43,456 bases of DNA from CAYLQA01 sp964385695 (GCA_964385695.1 CAYLQA010000031.1:1-43456), one strand, 5' to 3'. Positions 26,430-35,140 are shown, counted from the first letter of the stretch. Notes: generated by a model from the letters alone, not told the origin. Numbers and translations: made by a program.

Positions 26430-26460
26430 GGGCTCCGCATTTTGCGGGGCCCTTTTTTTT
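26430..26460 (+). terminator. Intrinsic terminator of the cold-shock gene
   Basis: GGGCTCCGCA, loop TTT, TGCGGGGCCC (one G-U pair), then eight T. It is located just after the csp stop codon. Confidence 0.93.
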
Positions 26461-26509
26461 ACCGCGGTGTCTTTTCCACTAAACACAAAGCATCAATAGG
26501 GACAGAATC

Positions 26510-26659
26510 TTGGCCAGAACAAACTATTCATACGAAAAGCGGCAGAAAGAGTTGGCAAAGAAAAAGAAGAAAGAGGAAAAAAGGCAACGCAAGCTTGAAA
26601 AAAAGAATTCTGCCGCAAACGGAGAGAATGAAACTCCTGCTCCCCAGGAAGATGAGTAG
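26510..26659 (+). CDS. 49-residue Lys/Arg/Glu-rich small protein
   Basis: It starts at TTG 26510 behind AGGGA and reads MARTNYSYEKRQKELAKKKK..., ending PAPQEDE at the TAG at 26657. The N-terminal TNYSYEKRQKELAKKKKKEE block, which I recall as conserved in small proteins of related bacteria, plus an acidic tail, argues for a real gene despite its size. It probably forms one charged helix. It lies between the cold-shock terminator and the ABC-F gene, so it needs its own promoter. A biochemical role is unknown; RNA or ribosome association would fit its charge and neighbours. Confidence 0.7.
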   Translation: MARTNYSYEKRQKELAKKKKKEEKRQRKLEKKNSAANGENETPAPQEDE

Positions 26660-26739
26660 CGCGAGCCAACTCCTTTTTTCCTGATATACCCCACACTTCC
26701 CACAACGGTCGTCACGGGAAGACGGGCCAGAACACTTAT

Positions 26740-26766
26740 GCCACAGGAAGTCTTCTTGTGGCTTTT
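26740..26766 (+). terminator. Hairpin with T-run just before the ABC-F gene (terminator or attenuator)
   Basis: GCCACAGGA, loop AGTCT, TCTTGTGGC (one G-U pair) followed by TTTT. It ends 17 bases before the ABC-F start. It could end the small-gene transcript or attenuate the ABC-F gene. Confidence 0.5.
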
Positions 26767-26783
26767 CTTATGAGGACACGACC

Positions 26784-28400
26784 ATGATAACCGCATCCAA
26801 TGTTGCTCTCTCCTACGGCAAGAGAGTCATCTTCCAAGACGTCAATATCAAATTCACCCCAGGCAACTGTTACGGCCTGATCGGGGCGAACGGTGCCGGA
26901 AAATCCACCTTTTTGAAGATTCTCTCCGGCCAGATGGAGCCTGATTCGGGCGAGATCAGCAAAGGAGCGAAGCAACGCATTGCCGTGCTCAACCAGGATC
27001 AGTTCGCCTTTGACGAGCACACCGTGTTCAACACCATGATCATGGGTCACAAGAAGCTCTACAAGGTAATGGCCGAGCGCGAGGCCCTTTATGCCAAAGC
27101 GGATTTCACCGAGGAAGACGGCATTCGCTCCGGAGAACTGGAGGTCAAATTCGGTGAAATGAACGGCTATGAGGCAGAGGCAGAGGCAGCAACCTTGCTC
27201 AGCGGCCTTGGCATCCCGGAAGAGATGCACCAGAAACGGATGAAGGAGCTTGAAGGCAGCGACAAGGTACGGGTGTTGTTGGCCCAGGCCCTGTTCGGCA
27301 ATCCGGATATCCTGTTGCTGGACGAGCCCACCAACCAACTGGACCTGAAGACCATCAGCTGGCTGGAGGCCTTTCTCTCCCGCTTCCAGAATACCGTTAT
27401 CATCGTCTCCCATGACCGCCACTTTTTAAACCAGGTCTGCACCCATATGGCAGATATCGATTACGGCAAGATCCAGACCTATGTCGGCAACTATGACTTT
27501 TGGCAGCAGGCCAGCGAGCTCCGTTTTAACCAGAAGGAGAGCGAGAGCAAAAAGGCCAAAGCCAAGGCAGAGGAGCTCAAGGAATTCATCCAGCGCTTTT
27601 CCTCCAACGCATCCAAAGCCAAACAGGCCACCTCACGCAAGAAGCTGCTTGAGAAATTGACCATTGAGGACATGCCTGTCTCCTCCCGCAAATACCCCTA
27701 CATCGTTTTTAGGCCGGAACGGCCCTGCGGCGACGTTATCCTGGAGATCGAAGGACTGAGCAAAGAGATCGACGGTGTTTCCATGTTTGAGGATCTCACC
27801 CTCACGGTGAACAAGGGTGACAAGATCGCCTTTGTCGGCAGCAACAGCCTTTCCAAAACCACCCTCTTCCAGATTCTGGCCGGGGAGCTTGCGCCGGATA
27901 AGGGCAGCTTTCGCTGGGGAGTGACCATCAGCAACGCCTATTTCCCCAAAGAGAATGCTAGCTATTTTGAGAACGAGGACCTCGATCTTATCGGCTGGCT
28001 GCGCCAGTACGCACCGCCCAAGGAGAACAACGAAAGCTTTGTCCGGGGCTTTTTAGGCAAGATGCTTTTCTCCGGCGAGGAGGCAATGAAAAAGACCTCT
28101 GTTCTCTCCGGTGGCGAGCGGGTGCGCTGTATGCTCTCCAAGATGATGCTTTCCGGCGCCAACTCCCTTATTCTCGATGAACCCACCAACCATCTTGACC
28201 TGGAGTCCATAACCTCACTCAATAACGGCCTGATCGATTTTTCCGAGGTGGTGCTCTTTGCCTCCCATGACCATCAGTTTGTCTCCACCGTGGCCAACAG
28301 GATTGTCGAAATCACCGACGACGGCATTATCGACGTGATGATGGATTTTGACGAATACCTGGCAATGAAGGAAGAGAGCCTGGTCAGTCAGGCGGCCTAA
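26784..28400 (+). CDS. ABC-F family ATPase (YbiT-like)
   Basis: 538 residues with two ABC domains and no membrane segments. ABC-F proteins bind the ribosomal E site and relieve stalls or protect from antibiotics. Domain 1: Walker A GANGAGKST (34-42), Walker B LLLDEPTNQLD; the signature reads LEGSDKVR instead of LSGGQ. The linker helix (about 240-290, rich in Lys/Glu) is the P-site tRNA-interaction region. Domain 2: Walker A reads GSNSLSKTT, lacking the usual Gly before Lys; signature LSGGERVR and Walker B LILDEPTNHLD are standard. GAGGA precedes the ATG. The asymmetric motif changes are discussed as a finding. Confidence 0.92.
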   Translation: MITASNVALSYGKRVIFQDVNIKFTPGNCYGLIGANGAGKSTFLKILSGQMEPDSGEISKGAKQRIAVLNQDQFAFDEHTVFNTMIMGHKKLYKVMAEREALYAKADFTEEDGIRSGELEVKFGEMNGYEAEAEAATLLSGLGIPEEMHQKRMKELEGSDKVRVLLAQALFGNPDILLLDEPTNQLDLKTISWLEAFLSRFQNTVIIVSHDRHFLNQVCTHMADIDYGKIQTYVGNYDFWQQASELRFNQKESESKKAKAKAEELKEFIQRFSSNASKAKQATSRKKLLEKLTIEDMPVSSRKYPYIVFRPERPCGDVILEIEGLSKEIDGVSMFEDLTLTVNKGDKIAFVGSNSLSKTTLFQILAGELAPDKGSFRWGVTISNAYFPKENASYFENEDLDLIGWLRQYAPPKENNESFVRGFLGKMLFSGEEAMKKTSVLSGGERVRCMLSKMMLSGANSLILDEPTNHLDLESITSLNNGLIDFSEVVLFASHDHQFVSTVANRIVEITDDGIIDVMMDFDEYLAMKEESLVSQAA

Positions 28401-28402
28401 GG

Positions 28403-28513
28403 CTACCGCACCAGTCCATCGGACAGGGTGGCATAGCTGGAGCGGCACATAAGAAGGTAGCCAGTGGCCAGGGACAACAGAGCAACGGCTAAAAGAAGCT
28501 TTTTGTTCATCAT
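28403..28513 (-). CDS. Possible 36-residue membrane peptide
   Basis: Minus-strand reading from ATG 28513 (or 28510) preceded by AGGGGA: MMNKKLLLAVALLSLATGYL then LMCRSSYATLSDGLVR. The basic start and hydrophobic segment look like a signal or transmembrane peptide; one Cys follows. It ends 3 bases beyond the ABC-F stop, convergently. The start and ribosome site are good, but a protein this short has no family support. Confidence 0.35.
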   Translation of the reverse strand: MMNKKLLLAVALLSLATGYLLMCRSSYATLSDGLVR

Positions 28514-28551
28514 TCCCCTAGTTTCACGTCAAGCCTGTGGTGGACATTATG

Positions 28552-28578
28552 CTCCCTCTCCCCCAAGGGGAGAGGGAG
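28552..28578. repeat. Pyrimidine/purine hairpin repeat (12-bp arms)
   Basis: CTCCCTCTCCCC-CAA-GGGGAGAGGGAG, a perfect 12+12 dyad with a 3-base loop. This CCCTCTCCCC-type palindrome recurs between genes in many bacterial genomes as a dispersed repeat. It may also act as a two-way transcription stop between the ABC-F gene and the hydrolase gene. Confidence 0.75.
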
Positions 28579-28629
28579 AAAAGATTTCCGTGCCCAGCGG
28601 CCTGCCGTTTTCAGAATACATGAACTCCT

Positions 28630-29286
28630 TTACTTTTCAGGCGCAATGAGATGGCTGCTAAACCACGCCCTGGCCAGCCCGGCCGCCTCCGCAAGGGTGC
28701 CGGGCTCCTCGAAGAGATGGGTTGCCCCCTCGACGATACGCAGCTCCCTTAGCGCCTTGAGGCGCTGAAAGGCCTGTTGGTTGAGCTGGATCACGGTGTG
28801 GTCAAACCCGCCCACGATAAGCAGGGTCGGGGCCGTCACCTCCTCCAGGGCCAATCCGGCCAGGTCGGGGCGCCCGCCGCGGGAGACCACACCAGCAATG
28901 GTATCGCCCAGCTCGGCTGCCGCCACCAGGGCCGCTGCCGCACCGGTGCTCGCCCCGAAGTAGCCGATCTTGCATCTCTCCGCCCCGGACCGGGCCAGAA
29001 ACCACTTGGTGGCACCAACAAGGCGCTCGGCAAGGAGGGGGATATCGAAACGGTTCTCATAGACCATATCCTCCTCTGCGGTGAGGAGGTCAAAGAGCAG
29101 GGTGCCGATCCCCGCCTCGTTGAGCATCTGGGCGACGAAGCGGTTCCTCTTACTGTGGCGGCTGCTGCCGCTGCCGTGCGCAAAGAGCACCACACTCCGC
29201 GTGTCCGTCGGCAGGGCGAGCATGCCTTCCAGCCGAACGCCATCAACCTCTATCCGGACCAGCTCTCCCTCATTTGCCTTGCTCAT
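28630..29286 (-). CDS. Alpha/beta hydrolase (dienelactone-hydrolase-like)
   Basis: 218 residues. Oxyanion region LFAHGSGSSRHS near residues 34-45. Nucleophile elbow GASTG with the likely catalytic Ser, acid Asp in VGGFDHTV, and base His in GATHLFEEPG; all three triad positions are present. The substrate is unknown. Its start lies inside the phosphoribosyltransferase gene (17-base overlap, same strand). The same two domains are found fused in one polypeptide in some bacteria, so they probably work together. Confidence 0.88.
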   Translation of the reverse strand: MSKANEGELVRIEVDGVRLEGMLALPTDTRSVVLFAHGSGSSRHSKRNRFVAQMLNEAGIGTLLFDLLTAEEDMVYENRFDIPLLAERLVGATKWFLARSGAERCKIGYFGASTGAAAALVAAAELGDTIAGVVSRGGRPDLAGLALEEVTAPTLLIVGGFDHTVIQLNQQAFQRLKALRELRIVEGATHLFEEPGTLAEAAGLARAWFSSHLIAPEK

Positions 29287-29920
29287 TGCGGTTCCTCCTT
29301 AGCAGTTCCACCACCTCTTCGTCGCTTACCTGGGTAAAGTCCTCGTAAAAGCCGCCAACGGCCCAGAACTGCGGCGGCGTATGCAGGCAGACCCACTCAT
29401 CCACCATTTTGCTGATGGAGTTCTCCGCATCGACAGCAGAGACAGGCAGGGCGACCACCAACCTGGCGGGCTTTTCCTCCTTCAGGGCCTCAATGGCCGC
29501 CTTCATGGTCGCGCCGGTGGCCACCCCGTCGTCCACCACGATAAGAATCTTACCGGCCAGGGACGGCAGCCGCTCGCCGTTCCGGTAAAGATCAATGCGG
29601 CGCTCTATCTCCCGGCGCTGCCTGGCGGTCTCCTCCTCGATATACTCCTCAGCCACCCCGCCCCTGGCGATGATGCCTTGGTTGAGGACCACGGCCCCGG
29701 TCTCGGCCACCGCGCCGATGGCAAGCTCGGGCTGGTCGGGAAACCCTATTTTTCTGACGATGATGATGTCCAGTCTGCAGCCGAGCCGCCTGGCTATCTC
29801 CAGGCCGTTTTCAACCCCGCCTCTGGGCAGGGCGAGCACGATGACATCCTCCCTGTCCCTGTAATGCAAAAGCTTCTCGGCCACCTGCCTGCCGGCATCT
29901 GCCCTGTCTTTGAATCTCAT
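29270..29920 (-). CDS. Phosphoribosyltransferase-family protein
   Basis: 216 residues from the ATG at 29920 (MRFKDRADAG), behind a GGGGGGAAG run; longer readings add a Cys-rich tail of no family type. The PRPP-binding motif is VVDDGVATGATM (type I PRTase loop), and the first loop region shows ALPRGGVENGLEIARRL. This branch is usually annotated as a phosphoribosyltransferase of unknown base specificity and is frequently linked or fused to dienelactone-hydrolase-like domains, as here. Confidence 0.88.
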   Translation of the reverse strand: MRFKDRADAGRQVAEKLLHYRDREDVIVLALPRGGVENGLEIARRLGCRLDIIIVRKIGFPDQPELAIGAVAETGAVVLNQGIIARGGVAEEYIEEETARQRREIERRIDLYRNGERLPSLAGKILIVVDDGVATGATMKAAIEALKEEKPARLVVALPVSAVDAENSISKMVDEWVCLHTPPQFWAVGGFYEDFTQVSDEEVVELLRRNRNEQGK

Positions 29921-30057
29921 CTTCCCCCCAATGAGGATACGCTTCCCTCTGTATATGGATACGAGATAACCGTCCCAACAAGAGCACACCACGAAACGGT
30001 TAGGTGTATTATCGCAAAAACAGACCACATCCACAACGCCCATTCCGAAACGGCGTA

Positions 30058-30087
30058 TTGACTTTTGCTCCTCCCCCTTCGGATAAT
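30058..30087 (+). promoter_or_regulatory. Candidate sigma70 promoter upstream of the GGDEF-EAL gene
   Basis: TTGACT (30058-30063), 18-base spacer, GATAAT (30082-30087): 5/6 matches in each box. It transcribes rightwards through the possible regulator remnant into the GGDEF-EAL gene, giving a leader of about 230 bases. It is divergent from the phosphoribosyltransferase gene. Confidence 0.5.
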
Positions 30088-30092
30088 AAAAT

Positions 30093-30205
30093 ATGGAAGC
30101 AAGGGAGCTGCAACAGGCCTATCTCTTTCAGGACCTCCCCGCATCTGTGCCATAGCCACCATGTCTCAGACGCGAGGAAATGTCCGCTTGTAACAATCAG
30201 CCCCC
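30093..30205 (+). pseudogene. Possible N-terminal remnant of a CRP/FNR-type regulator
   Basis: Reads MEARELQQAYLFQDLPA, like the first helix of cyclic-nucleotide-binding regulators, then stops. In a shifted frame, ICAIATMSQTRGN continues the expected helix pattern before another stop. Nothing of the beta-barrel or helix-turn-helix remains. The match is short, so this is tentative. Confidence 0.25.
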
Positions 30206-30326
30206 CGACCTGTCCTTGCGGTTGTTTCGTTGACATGCTGAAACGAGGTGTGCTGTAATAATCACCATGGGCAACCCGGCCCTGTCACTGCGTTGTTGAA
30301 AATTCATCCGGCAAAGGGAGAACACC

Positions 30327-31958
30327 ATGGCAACACTCAACCAGACCCTGTCGTTTAATGCGCAGCTGTTGAAATCCCGGGTCACGATGTACGCCGTCTA
30401 TGGCGTGGTCATCTCCGTTGTGGCAATCATTATCGCCACCCTGCTCTCCAGCTACTTTCTCTTCGGCAAGATAAGCCTAACCGGTTTTATGCAAGCACAA
30501 AGGGAAAACTTCGTCCTCTGGTTTCTCGATGGGATGCCCTTTATCTTTGCCTTCTGGGGGCAGTATGTCAGCACCATGATGGCCTATGAGGCCGGGGCGC
30601 TCGTCATCGACCAGACCCAGGAACTGCGGGCGCAAACCGTGGCCCTTGAGCATCAGTCCATGCACAATGCCACCCATGACGCCTTGACCGGTCTGCCCAA
30701 CCGCGTCCTCTTTCATGACCGGGTGAGCCAGGCGATAAACAGGGCCAAGCGCGAAGAGAAAAAGATCGCCATCCTCCTCTTGGATCTGGACCGCTTCAAA
30801 GAAATAAACGACACCATGGGTCACTACAACGGCGACCGGATCTTGAGCCAGGTGAGCATGCGTCTGGGTGGGGTGACCCGCGACTCAGACACCCTGGCCA
30901 GGCTCGGCGGGGATGAATTTGCCATCCTGCTCTCCTCCGTATCCGACAAAGAGGATATCGCCACGGTGGCAAACAAGATTGAAAAGGCCTTTTTGCCACC
31001 CTTTGCCCTGGAAGGCCTCACCCTGGACGTGCAGGCAAGTATCGGCGCCGTGCTCTTTCCCGAGCACGGCAGCGATGTGGACACCCTCATCCAGCGCTCC
31101 GATGTGGCGATGTACGTGGCCAAGCAGCAGAGCAAGGGCTTTGTCTTCTATTCCCCCAAGCTGGACAAGTACAGTCCGCACCGCCTCACCCTCATGGGCG
31201 AATTGCGCCAGGCTATTATTGACGACGAACTGCTCCTCAACTACCAACCGCAACTAGACAGCGACTCGGGCAAGCTTGCCGGGGTCGAGGTCCTGGTGCG
31301 CTGGCAGCATAAGAGCCATGGCCTGATGCCGCCGGACGATTTTATCTCCCTGGCCGAGCACACGGGCCTGATCAAACAGCTTACCCGCTGGGTGCTCAAA
31401 ACCGCCCTGCAGCAGACGGCAATATGGCGCCAGACCGGCATGGAGATAAACATCGCGGTCAATCTCTCGGCCAAAAACCTGCTGGATCCCGAGTTCCCCG
31501 ATGTGATTGCCGGCCTTCTGGCCTCATACGAGTTTCCACCCCAAGAGCTCACCCTGGAGATAACGGAAACCGCCCTCATGGCCGACCCTGAGCTGACTGG
31601 GGAGATCCTTTCCCGCATCGCGAAAATGGGGGTGCGTTTTTCCATCGATGATTTCGGTACCGGCTACTCCTCCCTCTCCTATCTCAAGAGACTGCCGGTG
31701 AGCGAGATCAAGATCGACAAGTCCTTTGTCATGGAGATGCTGGAGGATGAAAACGACGCGGTCATTGTCCATGCCACCATTGAGCTGGGCCATAACCTCG
31801 GGCTCAAGGTCGTGGCCGAAGGGGTGGAGGACGAGGCGGTCATGCAGCGACTCACCTCTCTCGGCTGTGATTTTCTGCAGGGCTTCCACATCAGCAAACC
31901 CTTGGCGGCCAAAGACTTTATGAGCTGGTATAAGGCCGGGTCACACGCAAACAACTGA
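30327..31958 (+). CDS. Membrane GGDEF-EAL protein (cyclic-di-GMP turnover)
   Basis: 543 residues. Two N-terminal membrane helices (about 20-46 and 64-82) precede a short coiled linker. The GGDEF domain has the intact active site GGDEF (194-198) and an inhibitory I-site RDSD (185-188) five residues upstream, so it can make c-di-GMP under product control. The EAL domain begins near 295: signature EVLVRW (EVL variant, catalytic Glu kept), NLSAKNL, EITETAL, DDFGTGYSSL, KIDKSFV and EGVEDE are all present, so hydrolysis is likely too. GGGAGAA precedes the ATG. The periplasmic part is too short to suggest a ligand. Confidence 0.95.
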   Translation: MATLNQTLSFNAQLLKSRVTMYAVYGVVISVVAIIIATLLSSYFLFGKISLTGFMQAQRENFVLWFLDGMPFIFAFWGQYVSTMMAYEAGALVIDQTQELRAQTVALEHQSMHNATHDALTGLPNRVLFHDRVSQAINRAKREEKKIAILLLDLDRFKEINDTMGHYNGDRILSQVSMRLGGVTRDSDTLARLGGDEFAILLSSVSDKEDIATVANKIEKAFLPPFALEGLTLDVQASIGAVLFPEHGSDVDTLIQRSDVAMYVAKQQSKGFVFYSPKLDKYSPHRLTLMGELRQAIIDDELLLNYQPQLDSDSGKLAGVEVLVRWQHKSHGLMPPDDFISLAEHTGLIKQLTRWVLKTALQQTAIWRQTGMEINIAVNLSAKNLLDPEFPDVIAGLLASYEFPPQELTLEITETALMADPELTGEILSRIAKMGVRFSIDDFGTGYSSLSYLKRLPVSEIKIDKSFVMEMLEDENDAVIVHATIELGHNLGLKVVAEGVEDEAVMQRLTSLGCDFLQGFHISKPLAAKDFMSWYKAGSHANN

Positions 31959-31959
31959 G

Positions 31960-31987
31960 CGCCAGGATCTTTTCCCTGTCCTGGGCG
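31960..31987 (+). other. Hairpin after the GGDEF-EAL gene
   Basis: CGCCAGGA and TCCTGGGCG can pair with one bulge around an 11-base loop. There is no T-tract, so termination would be weak. It lies between the GGDEF-EAL stop and the fdhA start and may be a processing or rho-related structure. Confidence 0.3.
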
Positions 31988-32042
31988 ATAATCAATAATA
32001 TGATCGTGCATACATCCTCCCTCTCAGCCTCCGGAGATCAGC

Positions 32043-34073
32043 ATGCGAAACGTCCTCACCACCTGCACCTACTGCGGCTGTGGCTGCGGCCTCTACCTTC
32101 GGGAAGATGGAGGCCGGGTCATTGGCGCGACTGCCAGCCGCAACCACCCCGTTTCCCGCGGCAACCTCTGCGTCAAGGGCTGGCATATCCATGAGTTCAT
32201 CCACTCTTCGGAACGGCTGCGCACGCCGCTCATCCGCAAAGACGGCCATCTCACCCCGGCCTCCTGGGAGGAGGCCCTGACGCTCACGGCCCGCCAACTG
32301 GGCCGCATCCGCGACGAGAGCCAGGGGGCAGGGATCGGCACCCTGGCCTCGGCCAAGTGCAGCAACGAGGAGAACTACCTCCTGCAGAAGCTGAGCCGGG
32401 CCGTGCTCAAGAGCAACAATATCGATCATTGCGCCCGCCTCTGACACGCGCCCACCGTGGCAGGTCTTGCCACCACCTTCGGCAGCGGCGCCATGACCAA
32501 CTCCATCAACGAGATCGAACGGGCAGAGGTCATCCTGGTCAGCGGCTCCAACACCACCGAGGCCCATCCCCAGATGGCGCGGCGGATGCTCACCGCCGTG
32601 GACCGGGGCGCCACGCTCATTGTCATCGATCCGCGTCGCACCCCCCTGGCGGAGATGGCCCATCTCCATCTGGCCATGCGGCCGGGCACGGACATCCCCC
32701 TCCTGAACGGGATGATGCGCGTCATCCTGGACGAGAACCTGGCCGATGACCTCTTCATCGAGATGCGCACCGAGAATTTTTACGCCCTGCGCGACATGCT
32801 CTATCGCCTTGATCTTGCGGAGGTGGAGGCGATCAGCGGTGTGCCCCTGAAACAGATCAGCCAGGCGGCCCAGCTCTATGCCCGGGCCCAGAAGGCGGTG
32901 ATCTGTTACTGCCTGGGGATCACCCAGCATATCTGCGGCACCGACAATGTCCAGACCATCGCCAACCTGGCCATGCTCACCGGCAACGTGGAAAAGGAGG
33001 ATACCGGCGTCGATCCCCTGCGGGGACAGAACAATGTCCAGGGCGCCTGCGACATGGGGGCCCTGCCCAATGTCTTTCCCAGCTATCAGTCGGTGAACAA
33101 CGATGATTACAGGGAAAAGTTCGAATACGCCTGGCAGGTGGAGCTGCCGCCCGAGCCGGGCCTGAGCCTGATGGAGATGACCCACGGCGGCCCCCAGGGG
33201 CAGATCCGGGGCATGTACATCATGGGCGAGAATCCCATGCTCAGCGACCCGGTCCTGAGCAAGGTGGAGGAGACCCTCCTGGGCTTGGACTTTCTGGTGG
33301 TGAGCGACCTCTTCCTCACGGAAACCGCCCAGCTGGCCGACGTGGTCCTGCCGGCCGCCTCCTTTGCCGAAAAGTCCGGGACCTTTACCAACTCGGAGCG
33401 GCGGGTGCAGATGGTCCGCCCGGCCATTCCTCCCCTGGAGGGCTGCCGGACCGATCTTGCGATCATCATGGAGCTCTCCCAGCGAATGGGCTATGAGATG
33501 GAGTACGAATCAAGCAGTGAGGTCATGGAGGAGATCGCCCTCCTGGCCCCGATCTATGGCGGCATGCACCACGACCGCCTGGAAGAGTCCTGGGGGCTGC
33601 AGTGGCCCTGCTGGGACCGCAGCCACCCCGGCACCCCCTTTCTCCACAAGTATTACTTCACCCGGGGCAAGGGGCGCTTTATCCCGGCCGAGCACCAACC
33701 GCCCAGTGAGCCCCCCGATTCGGAATACCCCTTCAGCCTGATGACCGGCCGCATCTACCACCAGTATCACACCGGGACCATGAGCAGGAAGGGGGCCATG
33801 CTCAACCGGGAAAACAACGAGGCCCAGCTGGAGATGCACCCGGAGGATGCCAGCCGCCTCACGATCCGAGACGGGGAGCTGGTCGAACTCTCCTCCCGGC
33901 GCGGCGCCATCCGCCTCAAGGCCCAGATCAGCGAGCGGGTCGGCCCGGGCAGCCTGTACACCACCTTCCACTTCAGCGAGGCGCCCATCAACCGCTTGAC
34001 CATCGAGGCCATGGACGCCAGGGCCAAATGCCCCGAGTACAAGATCTGCGCCGCCCGGGTCGCAAAAATTTGA
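32043..34073 (+). CDS. fdhA: Formate dehydrogenase catalytic subunit, selenoprotein
   Basis: 676 residues with UGA codon 134 (32442-32444) read as selenocysteine. Both halves are in the same frame and the context CARL-U-HAPTVAGL is the FdhF-type active site, where Sec ligates Mo/W. The N-terminus binds a 4Fe-4S cluster (C8, C11, C15, C43; CTYCGCGC). The rest is a molybdopterin oxidoreductase: GSGAMTNSINE, VIDPRRT, GENPMLSDPV, and a C-terminal cofactor-binding domain from about 560 (LMTGRIYHQYHTGTMSR). It oxidises formate to CO2 or the reverse. It heads a four-gene operon with the FeS, flavoprotein and CheR-like genes. GGAG lies 10 bases before the ATG. There is no signal peptide, so it is cytoplasmic. 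Confidence 0.95.
32442..32480 (+). promoter_or_regulatory. Bacterial SECIS element in fdhA
   Basis: Twelve bases after UGA begins the stem GTGGCA (32457-32462), loop GGTCT (32463-32467), TGCCAC (32468-32473). The GGUCU apical loop matches that of the E. coli fdhF SECIS recognised by SelB. This supports recoding rather than a nonsense mutation. Confidence 0.9.
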
Positions 34074-34095
34074 CACCCATGCACCAGGAAAAAAC

Positions 34096-35139
34096 ATGCA
34101 AGACAAGTACATCCTGAAAAGAGATCACCTGAGACCCTTCCTGCGCAAGCTGGCCAAGGAGTACCGCATCGTCGCCCCGGTCAAAAACCGGCACGGCGAC
34201 ACCCTCTTTAGCCCCATCACCTCGGTGGACCAGGAGGAAATCGACCTGAGCAACCAGCCCCAGAACTCCCTCAAGGACTTCCTCTTTCCCCAGAGCGAGG
34301 TCATGTCCCATTACAGCGTGACCACCCCGGGCGACTATCGTTTCAGCGCGGCCCGGGAGGAGGTGCCCTCCACCATCTATTTCGGGGTCCGGCCCTGCGA
34401 CCTGGCCGCGGCCCTGTACATGGATGTCATCTTCCTCAGGGAGAGTACGGACCCCCTCTACCTGAGGAGGAGACAGGAGGCGGTGCTGGTGGGCTTGAAC
34501 TGCAACGCCCCCTTTCGCAACTGCTTCTGCAACGGGACCGACAACGGTCCCTTTGCCGAATACGGGGCCGACCTGCAGCTCACCGACCTGGGAGACCGCT
34601 TTCTCATCGAGGTGGGCCGGGCCAGGGGCAACCGGCTCATCCACCTCTGGCTCCCCTTTTTCAACGACGGCGAGGCAGAGGACTCCCAGGCCCATTACCA
34701 GGCCTTTCTCGAAGCCCGCGGCGGCTTTCGGCGCCAGGTCCACGTGGAGCAGGCCATCAAGCGGCTCAAAGGGGGCAAGGTGGAGGAGTCGGTCTGGAGT
34801 TTTCTCTCCCAACGCTGCCAGGACTGCGGCGGCTGCGCCTATGTCTGCCCCACCTGCACCTGCTTCACCATCAGCGACCTGCCGTTGTCGGAGTCCTCGG
34901 GCCAGCGGCTGCGGAGCTGGGACGCCTGCACCTTTTCCGGCTTCACCCGCATGGCCGGGGGCCATAATCCTATAGAAAGAAAAAGGGATGCCATCCGCCA
35001 GCGCTTCATGCACAAGCTCTGCTACGATGTGGAAAGCCATAGCCGCCCCAGCTGCGTGGGCTGTGGCCGCTGTGTGGATATCTGCTTCGGCGGCACCGAT
35101 ATCGTCCGCTTCATCACCATGTCCTGCCAGGAAAAATAA
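34096..35139 (+). CDS. Formate dehydrogenase-associated 4Fe-4S electron-transfer subunit (HydB/AsrA-like)
   Basis: 347 residues, related to the beta subunits of cytoplasmic sulfhydrogenases and to AsrA. Two 4Fe-4S cluster motifs lie in the C-terminal third: CQDCGGCAYVCPTCTC (about 237-252) and CVGCGRCVDIC (about 317-327). The N-terminal part contains GVRPCDLAA and LNCNAPFRNCFCNG with further Cys ligands. It should pass electrons between FdhA and the flavoprotein subunit. It starts 22 bases after fdhA and ends one base before the next ATG. Confidence 0.88.
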   Translation: MQDKYILKRDHLRPFLRKLAKEYRIVAPVKNRHGDTLFSPITSVDQEEIDLSNQPQNSLKDFLFPQSEVMSHYSVTTPGDYRFSAAREEVPSTIYFGVRPCDLAAALYMDVIFLRESTDPLYLRRRQEAVLVGLNCNAPFRNCFCNGTDNGPFAEYGADLQLTDLGDRFLIEVGRARGNRLIHLWLPFFNDGEAEDSQAHYQAFLEARGGFRRQVHVEQAIKRLKGGKVEESVWSFLSQRCQDCGGCAYVCPTCTCFTISDLPLSESSGQRLRSWDACTFSGFTRMAGGHNPIERKRDAIRQRFMHKLCYDVESHSRPSCVGCGRCVDICFGGTDIVRFITMSCQEK

Positions 35140-35140
35140 T

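Noticed and set aside
26442..26684. Plus-strand 80-residue reading across the small gene
   Set aside because: The shifted frame starting at TTG 26510 gives the recognisable Lys-rich protein with a ribosome site; the longer one starts in the csp terminator.
28552..28578. Reading the 12-bp hairpin as a terminator only
   Set aside because: It has no T-run on either strand and matches a widespread palindromic repeat type.
30240..30326. Possible c-di-GMP riboswitch before the GGDEF-EAL gene
   Set aside because: The conserved core bases and paired arms of GEMM-type switches are not found.
32442..32444. In-frame stop that would split fdhA into two genes
   Set aside because: Context, frame continuity and the GGUCU hairpin support selenocysteine recoding.
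34988..35140. Earlier start for the FDH flavoprotein
   Set aside because: It would overlap the FeS subunit gene by 150 bases, and the family starts near MPKNESDLYLP.
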